Assembly (NCBI GenBank): GCA_012274175.1
Contig: JAAOZZ010000355.1
Coordinates: forward strand, 1 to 7,638
Origin: Betaproteobacteria bacterium
GTDB taxonomy: Bacteria > Pseudomonadota > Gammaproteobacteria > Burkholderiales > Usitatibacteraceae
Reading direction: 5' to 3'
DNA length: 7,638 bases
Program-made: the position numbers and the translations under genes
The notes under the pieces: generated by a model
Database searches by the model: none
What the model was told of the DNA's origin: nothing
The model's input: the letters and a program-made list of their open reading frames with translations, nothing else
Shown: positions 1-5,411 of the stretch, piece by piece
Layout of the letters: each line of letters opens with the position of its first letter
Numbering within the stretch: the stretch's first letter is position 1

Positions 1-45
1 CGCCTGGGCCCGCGCCCAGCGCGGGAGCCGGGCCATAATGGCGCC

Positions 46-1695
46 GTGAGCTCCCCCGAACATCCCTTCCGTACCGGGCTTGACCGCAACGAGGCCAACT
101 TCGTGCCGCTCTCGCCTGTGTCGTTCCTCGAGCGCGCCGCGCAGGTCTATCCCGGGAAGACCGCGGTCATCCACGGCGAGCTCGCATATTCCTATCGGGA
201 ATTTGCCGGGCGCGTGCGCCGGCTCGCCTCGGTGCTCGCGACCCGCGGCATCGGGCGCGGCGACACCGTGGCGGTCATGGCGCCCAACGTACCCGCGCTC
301 CTCGAGGCGCACTACGCGGTGCCGGGGCTGGGCGCGGTGTTGAACGCGCTCAACTACCGGCTCGATGCCGCCACGATCGCCTTCTGCCTCGAGCATGGCG
401 GGGCGAAGGTGCTCATCACCGACCGCGACTACTCGCCGGTGGTGAAGGCGGCTCTCGCAAAGCTGGGCCGCGAGATCTTCGTGGTAGACATCGACGATGC
501 GCTCGCGAGCGGCGAGCGGCTGGGCGCCGTGGGATACGAGTCCTGGATCGGCGGAGGCGACCCGGAATTTCCGCTGACCGGTCCCGAGGACGAGTGGGAT
601 TCGCTCGCACTCCTGTACACGTCCGGCACCACGGGCGATCCCAAGGGCGTGGTGTACCACCATCGAGGCGCGTACCTGAACGCCCTGGGCAACGCGCTCG
701 CCTTCGGCCTCACGCCGCGCTCGGTGTACCTCTGGACGCTGCCGATGTTCCATTGCAGCGGCTGGACGTACACCTGGGCGGTGACCGCGGCGGGCGGCAC
801 CCACGTGTGCCTGCGCAAGGTCGATCCCGCGCTGATCTTCCCCGCGATCGAGCGCCATCGGGTGACGCACCTGTGCGGAGCACCCATCGTGCTCAACATG
901 CTGGTGCACGCCCCGGGCACGGTGAAGCGCCGCTTCGATCACTCCGTCGAGGTGGCCACGGGGGGCGCCGCGCCTCCTTCCGCGGTGATCGAGGCGATGG
1001 AGAAGATGGGATTCCACGTGACCCACCTCTACGGCCTCACGGAAAGCTACGGGCCGGCGACGCTTTGCGCGTGGCAGGACGAATGGGACGGCCTCGCGCT
1101 CACCGAGCGCGCGCGGCTCATGGCGCGCCAGGGCGTGCGCTACCCCACGCTCGAAGGGATGCAGGTGGCGGATCCCGCGACCCACGTGCCCGTGCCCCGG
1201 GACGGCGCCACGATGGGCGAGGTGATGCTGCGGGGCAACACCATCATGAAGGGCTACCTCGGGAACGAGCGCGCGACGAAGGAGGCCTTTCGCGAGGGCT
1301 GGTACCACACCGGCGACCTCGGGGTGTGGCATCCCGACGGCTACATCGAGGTGAAGGACCGCTCGAAGGACATCATCATCTCGGGCGGCGAGAACATCTC
1401 CTCCCTCGAGGTGGAGGAATGCCTCTATCGCCATCCCCAGGTAATGGAAGCCGCGGTGGTGGCGCGTCCCGACGACAAGTGGGGCGAGACCCCGTGCGCC
1501 TTCGTGGTGCTCAAGCCGGGCGCGCAGCCGGTCACCGCGCAGGACATCGCCGCCTGGTGCCGCGAGCACCTCGCGCACTACAAGGTCCCCCGCACGGTGG
1601 TCTTCGGCGAGCTGCCCAAGACTTCCACGGGCAAGATCCAGAAGTTCGTCCTGCGGGAGCGCGCCCGCCGCCTGGATGGCGGGGAAGGCGGCTGA
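46..1695 (+). CDS. Acyl-CoA synthetase (AMP-forming), DmdB/AlkK-like
   Basis: This 549-residue protein belongs to the ANL (adenylate-forming) superfamily. Such enzymes activate a carboxylic acid with ATP to an acyl-adenylate and then form the CoA thioester, in the cytoplasm. All core motifs are visible: the phosphate-binding loop YTSGTTGDPKG (residues 191-201), YGLTESYGP (329-337), YHTGD with D424, the hinge region KDRSKD with R439, SGGENIS (446-452), and the C-terminal lysine motif KTSTGKIQK with K530. The segment around PMFHCSGW and CGAPIVLNML resembles medium- or short-chain and methylmercaptopropionate-type ligases, but the substrate cannot be read from sequence. Length is normal for the family and no lesion is seen. 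The start is GTG at 46: the nearby ATG at 38 is out of frame and reaches TGA at 47-49. The reading frame stays open to the window edge, but the N-terminus GLDRNEANFVPL fits the usual family start. No good Shine-Dalgarno lies close to the GTG; GGGAG at 22-26 is too far away. Confidence 0.93.
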   Translation: MSSPEHPFRTGLDRNEANFVPLSPVSFLERAAQVYPGKTAVIHGELAYSYREFAGRVRRLASVLATRGIGRGDTVAVMAPNVPALLEAHYAVPGLGAVLNALNYRLDAATIAFCLEHGGAKVLITDRDYSPVVKAALAKLGREIFVVDIDDALASGERLGAVGYESWIGGGDPEFPLTGPEDEWDSLALLYTSGTTGDPKGVVYHHRGAYLNALGNALAFGLTPRSVYLWTLPMFHCSGWTYTWAVTAAGGTHVCLRKVDPALIFPAIERHRVTHLCGAPIVLNMLVHAPGTVKRRFDHSVEVATGGAAPPSAVIEAMEKMGFHVTHLYGLTESYGPATLCAWQDEWDGLALTERARLMARQGVRYPTLEGMQVADPATHVPVPRDGATMGEVMLRGNTIMKGYLGNERATKEAFREGWYHTGDLGVWHPDGYIEVKDRSKDIIISGGENISSLEVEECLYRHPQVMEAAVVARPDDKWGETPCAFVVLKPGAQPVTAQDIAAWCREHLAHYKVPRTVVFGELPKTSTGKIQKFVLRERARRLDGGEGG

Positions 1696-1714
1696 CGGCG
1701 CCGGCCAGCGGCGT

Positions 1715-1743
1715 TTGAAAGTCGGCGCGCGTTGTCGTAGAGT
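1715..1743 (+). promoter_or_regulatory. Candidate sigma-70 promoter for the beta-propeller gene
   Basis: A -35-like TTGAAA (1715-1720, 5 of 6 consensus bases) is followed by a 17-base spacer and a -10-like TAGAGT (1738-1743, 4 of 6). It would start transcription near 1750, between the synthetase stop and the propeller gene. A weaker overlapping alternative is TTGTCG (1732-1737) with AAGAAT (1756-1761), 18 bases apart. The assignment rests on motif match and position only. Confidence 0.4.
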
Positions 1744-1768
1744 GTCGTCACAATCAAGAATGCAAACC

Positions 1769-1803
1769 GGGCCCCGCCGCGCGACGGCGGGGCCCTTCAT
1801 TTT
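1769..1803 (+). terminator. Strong GC hairpin with T-rich tail (intrinsic terminator or leader hairpin)
   Basis: A perfect 11-base-pair stem, GGGCCCCGCCG (1769-1779) with CGGCGGGGCCC (1785-1795), closes a 5-base loop CGCGA and is followed by TTCATTTT (1796-1803). It has the form of a rho-independent terminator for the acyl-CoA synthetase gene, whose stop lies 73 bases upstream. However, it ends only 18 bases before the next start codon, so a propeller transcript begun at the candidate upstream promoter must pass through it. The T-run is interrupted, which may allow readthrough. Confidence 0.6.
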
Positions 1804-1810
1804 GGCCCAC

Positions 1811-1816
1811 GGGAGG
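1811..1816 (+). promoter_or_regulatory. Ribosome binding site of the beta-propeller gene
   Basis: GGGAGG lies five bases before the ATG at 1822. It supports this start codon and shows the gene is translated from its own site. Confidence 0.75.
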
Positions 1817-1821
1817 CGGGA

Positions 1822-2928
1822 ATGACGGTTCGAATCGCACGGGGCATTTCACGGTTGTTTCCCGCGCTCGCCGCGGCGATCGCGGCGTTTGCGCTCGGCG
1901 CCGCCCATGGCGCTCCGTTCGCGTTCATCACGAACTTCATCGGCAATAACGTGGCGGTAATCGACACGGCGACCAACACCGTGGTGGCGACCGTGCCGGT
2001 GGGTGCCGGCCCGATTGGCGTCGCGGTGAACCCGGCGGGCGCCTTCGCCTACGTCGCCAATGTCAACTCCGCCAACGTCTCGGTGATCTCGGTTGCCACC
2101 GACACCGTGGTGGCGACGGTGCCGGTGGGAAACAATCCCGTCGGCGTGGCACTCAACGGGGCGGGCACCTTCGCCTACGTGGTCAACAGCAACGGCAGCA
2201 CGGTCTCGGTGATCGACACCGCCACCAATGCCGTGACGGCAACGGTCCCGGTGGGCGTGAATCCGTTCGGCATCGCGGTCAACGGGGCCGGCACCTTCGC
2301 CTACGTGACCGACCGGGGCACCAACGACGTCACCGTGATCGATGCCGCGACCAACACCGTGGCCGCAACGGTCCCCGTGGGGACGATTCCGGTCGGTGTG
2401 GCCGTCAACCCGGCGGGCACGTTCGCGTTCGTCGCCAACAACGGCTCAAGCGATGTCAGCGTGATCAACACTGCGACCAATACGGTGGTGGCGACCGTGC
2501 CCGTGGGCAACTCGCCCATCGGGGTCGCCGTCGATCCCACGGGCGCTTTCGCCTATGTCGCCGATAGCGGCAGCGGCAACGTGTCGGTGATCGCCACGGC
2601 GACCAACACCGTGGTGGCGACGATCGTGACGGCGGTCGGTCCCTACGGTGTCGCCGTCAATCCCGCGGGCACCTTCGCCTACGTGGCCAACCAGATCGCC
2701 GGGAACGTGTCGGTGATCGACGTGGCGACCAATACCGTGACGACGTCGGTGGCGGTCGCCCAGCCCCTCGCGCTCGGGGCGTTCATCGGGGGCGCGGCGC
2801 CCGCACCGCCCGGGCCGCCCGTGATCGATCCGGTTCCCACCTTGTCGGACCTCGCCAAGATCCTGATGGGCGCGCTGGTGCTCATGCTGGGGCTCGCCCG
2901 GATGCGGGGCGCACGAGCGAGGCGATGA
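1822..2928 (+). CDS. Secreted YVTN-family beta-propeller protein with IPTL-CTERM-like sorting tail
   Basis: This 368-residue exported protein has three parts. Residues 1-30 form a Sec signal peptide (basic MTVRIARGISR, then an alanine-rich hydrophobic core). Residues 33-324 hold seven repeats of 42 residues (the last about 40) with the pattern FAYVAN..NVSVID.ATNTVVATVPVG..P.GVAVNPAG, typical of YVTN/40-residue beta-propeller repeats, so seven blades could close one propeller. Residues 325-337 are a proline-rich linker. Residues 338-368 are a sorting signal: VPTLSDLA, a hydrophobic helix (about 345-359) and the basic end RMRGARARR. Such tails hold the protein in the inner membrane until an exosortase processes it. 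Exosortase H is encoded convergently next door, so this is its likely substrate. The ligand or role of the propeller is unknown. The ATG is supported by GGGAGG. The last 47 bases overlap the end of the opposite-strand gene. The protein contains no Glu, Cys or Trp. Confidence 0.93.
   Translation: MTVRIARGISRLFPALAAAIAAFALGAAHGAPFAFITNFIGNNVAVIDTATNTVVATVPVGAGPIGVAVNPAGAFAYVANVNSANVSVISVATDTVVATVPVGNNPVGVALNGAGTFAYVVNSNGSTVSVIDTATNAVTATVPVGVNPFGIAVNGAGTFAYVTDRGTNDVTVIDAATNTVAATVPVGTIPVGVAVNPAGTFAFVANNGSSDVSVINTATNTVVATVPVGNSPIGVAVDPTGAFAYVADSGSGNVSVIATATNTVVATIVTAVGPYGVAVNPAGTFAYVANQIAGNVSVIDVATNTVTTSVAVAQPLALGAFIGGAAPAPPGPPVIDPVPTLSDLAKILMGALVLMLGLARMRGARARR
1918..2793 (+). repeat. Seven in-frame tandem repeats of 126 bp (beta-propeller blades)
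   Basis: Repeat units begin at 1918, 2044, 2170, 2296, 2422, 2548 and 2674. The first six are exactly 126 bases; the seventh is about 120 and loses the GVAVNPAG end. Each encodes one YVTN-type blade. DNA similarity remains high: 27 identical bases occur in units 1 and 6 (1965-1991 and 2595-2621), exactly five periods apart. This suggests fairly recent duplication or ongoing gene conversion. Confidence 0.9.
2833..2925 (+). other. IPTL-CTERM-like protein-sorting signal (coding segment)
   Basis: This segment encodes residues 338-368 of the beta-propeller protein. It shows the three-part layout of exosortase signals: a short motif (VPTLSDLA), one hydrophobic helix and an arginine-rich end. The exosortase H class is known for IPTLxxWG. 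Here I is replaced by V, W by L and G by A, while the PTLS core is kept. Membership is inferred from this core, the layout and the adjacent xrtH gene. Confidence 0.8.
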
Positions 2929-3499
2929 AGCGCCGCTGGATCGCCGCCCACACCACGATGGGCGCGAGCGCGGGAAACACGAGCGCTCCGATCTGGTAGG
3001 CGAGCGCGGCGAATTCGCGAAACGCGCCCGCCACGCCGGCGCGCGAGGCCACCTCGGGACCGGAACGTACACCCACGTCGACCAGGAAGTCGAAGGCGAT
3101 CCCCCAGGCCTGGAACGGCACCAGCAGCGCGATGCCGGCCACGATCGTCCACGCCCGCGCGCGGCTCGCGAGCATGAGTTCGGCGAACAGGGCCGCGCCG
3201 TAGCTGTAGAGCAGGGGATTCACCTCGACCAGCATCGCCCCCACGGCGCCCCCCGGCTGGCGTATCCCGATCGACGTCACGAAGACCACCGTCCGGCCAT
3301 GGAACTCGAGGGCGTCGACGATCGGGTTGGCGCAGGCGCCGACGATCCCTTGGGCGAGCCATGCGGCGGGCCGAGCGAGCCAGGGCGCAATCCAGTACCA
3401 GGCGGCAAGGCACGGGGCCAGCCACGCCAGCACGCGCAGCGCGAAAGGCCAGATCCCTGGATTACGCGGGGACAACGGAGCGCTTCCCGTCCGCCGCAA
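2882..3499 (-). CDS. Exosortase H-associated membrane protein
   Basis: This integral membrane protein of up to 205 residues is encoded directly downstream of xrtH. Hydrophobic segments lie at about residues 17-40, 94-111, 115-138 and 162-186. The region between the first two (about 45-90) is less hydrophobic and probably forms an extracytoplasmic domain. I assign it to the membrane protein family that accompanies exosortase H on the basis of position, size and the pattern WLAPCLAAWYWIAPW...VNPLLYSYG; its biochemical role is unknown. No ATG is available near the front. The first possible start is TTG at 3499, which overlaps the xrtH end by 38 bases but lacks a clear Shine-Dalgarno. A second TTG at 3475 has GGGAAG a few bases upstream and would give 197 residues starting before PRNPGIW. 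The overlap with xrtH suggests translational coupling. The 3' end overlaps the convergent propeller gene by 47 bases. Confidence 0.82.
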   Translation of the reverse strand: MRRTGSAPLSPRNPGIWPFALRVLAWLAPCLAAWYWIAPWLARPAAWLAQGIVGACANPIVDALEFHGRTVVFVTSIGIRQPGGAVGAMLVEVNPLLYSYGAALFAELMLASRARAWTIVAGIALLVPFQAWGIAFDFLVDVGVRSGPEVASRAGVAGAFREFAALAYQIGALVFPALAPIVVWAAIQRRFIASLVRPASGRAPA

Positions 3500-3965
3500 C
3501 CCAGCGCAGCCAAAGGAGCCACACGATCAGCACGTCGAGCATGATGAGCGCCTGCCAGAGGTACAGGTGCGCCCACTCGAAGGCCCGTGGGCTCCACTGG
3601 CCGATGTAGAACAGGCTCACGACGCGCACCACGTTGAGCGCCTGGACCGCGAGGAGTCCCACGACGATGCCGGCGAGCTTCGCTTTCCACGGAGCCCGGA
3701 ACGCCAGCATCGCGGCGATGAGGATCAGCGCGGCCTCCACGCCGTTGCACCCCGCCTCGATGGAGATCCCGAAGCCGTTCGTGGTGCTGCGCAGGACGTT
3801 CCCGTAGGCGATCGCGTGCCCGTCGAAGAGGGTGACCAGGTGCGCGCAGAGCGCGGCGAGCGAAGCGGTCCAGGGTGCGACCACGGCGTGCTGGACCGGG
3901 GGCGTCAGCTCGGCGGCGAAAAGGGCGCCGACGGTGGCGAGGAACACGAGCGCGAATCGCAGCAT
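3462..3965 (-). CDS. xrtH: Exosortase H
   Basis: This 167-residue polytopic inner-membrane protein has about five hydrophobic segments. It carries the exosortase/archaeosortase signature: Cys73 in EAGCNGVEA, Arg114 in LNVVRVVSLFY, and His133 in WAHLYLW. In the family these three residues form the catalytic site that cleaves, and probably transfers, proteins bearing a C-terminal sorting signal. The short single-domain form, the neighbouring membrane partner and the nearby IPTL-CTERM-like protein point to the H type. Genes follow the order DUF1501, xrtH, associated protein on the minus strand, with a 78-base gap before xrtH and a 38-base overlap after it. The ATG at 3965 has no convincing Shine-Dalgarno. 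A GATAAT box (3972-3977, minus strand) lies just before it, at a distance that would suit a leaderless transcript, but no matching -35 is seen. All key residues are intact. Confidence 0.92.
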   Translation of the reverse strand: MLRFALVFLATVGALFAAELTPPVQHAVVAPWTASLAALCAHLVTLFDGHAIAYGNVLRSTTNGFGISIEAGCNGVEAALILIAAMLAFRAPWKAKLAGIVVGLLAVQALNVVRVVSLFYIGQWSPRAFEWAHLYLWQALIMLDVLIVWLLWLRWVAADGKRSVVPA

Positions 3966-4043
3966 GGCGCGATTATCGCCCGTACCGCGGGGAAAATGCC
4001 GGCCGGCGCGATCCGTATGCGCTCGATTCCCCGGGCCGCTGCC

Positions 4044-5411
4044 TCAGCCGAGGAAGCCCAGGCTCGAGGCGGGGAATCGGGCCAGGTTCGGAAAGACCGC
4101 GCCGAGGTCCGCGTCGCCCAAGCCGAACCAGCGCGCGAGCGTCGCTCCGTACTGGTCGACGGAGGTGGTGGGAATCCACCGGCCCTCGCCCTGCGCGTCG
4201 TCCGGCCCTCCGAGGGCGAGCACCGGATAGCGGCCGTACATCTCGCCGCCGCGCACCGCGCCGCCCATCACGAAGTGATGATTTCCCCAGGCGTGGTCCG
4301 TGCCGCCTCCGGAGGCCGGCTGCAGCGTGCGCCCGAAATCGGAGAGCGTGAACGTGGTGACCCGGTCCGCAATGCCGAGCTGCACGGTCGCGTCGTAGAA
4401 CGCGCGCAGGGCGGGCCCGAGCTGGCCCAGGAGCGTGGAGAGGGTCGCGAGCTCGTTGTTGTGGGTGTCGAACCCGCCGAGGGAGACGAAAAAAACCTGG
4501 CGCCGCGCGCCGGTCTGGGCGCGGCCCTCGATCAGCTTCGCCACCTGCAGCAACTGCTGCGCGATGGAGCTCGACTGGCCCGCGAAGAACGGCACCGCGG
4601 CGGAAGAGGTCGACGTGAGGATCGGGTTCACCGTGCCCGCGAGGGATATGGCGCGGCTCTCGATGTCGCTCGCCGCCTTCACGTAGCCGTTCTCCAGGTC
4701 CGCGGCGAGGATCGCCTGGAGTGCCGCGAGCCGCGCGGCGGATGCGCCGCCGCCGTTGAATCCCTGCAGCGCGATGCCGCCGGTGGCCGGCAGCGCGAGG
4801 GGGCTGCTCCCATTGCCGGCGATGAACAGGCTCGCGCCCGCGATCGACGTGATGACCGGGAAAGGGCCGTATCGGCTGCCGAGCGCGTCGGCGATGCGTC
4901 CGCCCCAGCCCGTGGCGCTGGCGCCCGACGAGACCGCCGATTGCCACTGGGCCTGCTGGTCGGCGTGGGAGAACAGGTTGTCCGGGCGCTTCGTCGCGTA
5001 GCTCACCTTGTCCGTGGGCTCGTTGAGGGGGCCCACGTTGGCGAGTATCGCGAGCTTCTTCTGGGCGAAGAGCGGCTGGATCTGCGCGAGCCCCGGGTGC
5101 AGGCCGAACGGGGGGGAAGTGCCGGCGGGCTGCACCGGCAGCAGGTCGGCCTGCGCGATGTTCACGTTGGAGCTCGCGGGGCGCACGGCCGCGTACTGCG
5201 CGTAGCCGGCGCTGTCGTAGGGTATGACGACGCTGTTGCCGTCCATGCCGCCGAAAAGGAAGACGCAGACCAGCGCCTGGTAGTCGGGTGCGGCCTGGGC
5301 CTGCGCGCGCGCCGCCCAACCGAGCGCGGAGATGGGCGCGAGGCGCGACGCGAGGCCGCCCACGGTGAGCGCGCCCGAGCGGGACAGGAAATGCCGGCGG
5401 GATGGATTCAT
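4044..5411 (-). CDS. DUF1501 family exported protein (Tat signal, alkaline phosphatase-like fold)
   Basis: This 455-residue protein opens with a twin-arginine export signal, [10 protein letters not shown] (residues 4-13), then a hydrophobic stretch ending at AQAQA (about 36-40), so it is expected to be exported folded. The body matches DUF1501: FLFGGMDG (D57), LHPGL (104-108), FSHADQQ (147-153), LGGFDTH (D315, H317), SDFGRT (357-362) and [10 protein letters not shown] (370-379). The family is placed in the alkaline phosphatase-like clan, and these Asp/His clusters sit where metal ligands would be expected, but no substrate is known. The ATG overlaps the stop of the DUF1800 gene (ATGA), and AGGTG lies five bases upstream, so the two genes are translationally coupled. 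DUF1501 and DUF1800 are habitual neighbours in many bacteria. No IPTL-type tail is present; the protein ends in ASSLGFLG. The frame runs open far upstream inside the DUF1800 gene, but the Tat motif fixes the start at 5411. Confidence 0.93.
   Translation of the reverse strand: MNPSRRHFLSRSGALTVGGLASRLAPISALGWAARAQAQAAPDYQALVCVFLFGGMDGNSVVIPYDSAGYAQYAAVRPASSNVNIAQADLLPVQPAGTSPPFGLHPGLAQIQPLFAQKKLAILANVGPLNEPTDKVSYATKRPDNLFSHADQQAQWQSAVSSGASATGWGGRIADALGSRYGPFPVITSIAGASLFIAGNGSSPLALPATGGIALQGFNGGGASAARLAALQAILAADLENGYVKAASDIESRAISLAGTVNPILTSTSSAAVPFFAGQSSSIAQQLLQVAKLIEGRAQTGARRQVFFVSLGGFDTHNNELATLSTLLGQLGPALRAFYDATVQLGIADRVTTFTLSDFGRTLQPASGGGTDHAWGNHHFVMGGAVRGGEMYGRYPVLALGGPDDAQGEGRWIPTTSVDQYGATLARWFGLGDADLGAVFPNLARFPASSLGFLG

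Noticed and set aside
4..19. Small inverted repeat CTGGGC/GCCCAG near the left edge
   Set aside because: A six-base stem is expected by chance at this GC content, with no T-run or operator context.
594..1718. Open frame on the plus strand inside the synthetase gene
   Set aside because: It is a shifted-frame shadow of the synthetase, which has all family motifs in its own frame.
1918..2793. CRISPR-like array
   Set aside because: The periodic 126-bp units are fully coding, in frame and without unique spacers; they are propeller blades.
3966..4043. Terminator between DUF1501 and xrtH (GCCGGCCGGC followed by ATTTT on the minus strand)
   Set aside because: The palindrome has no usable loop and leaves at most a four-pair stem, so it is not a credible terminator.
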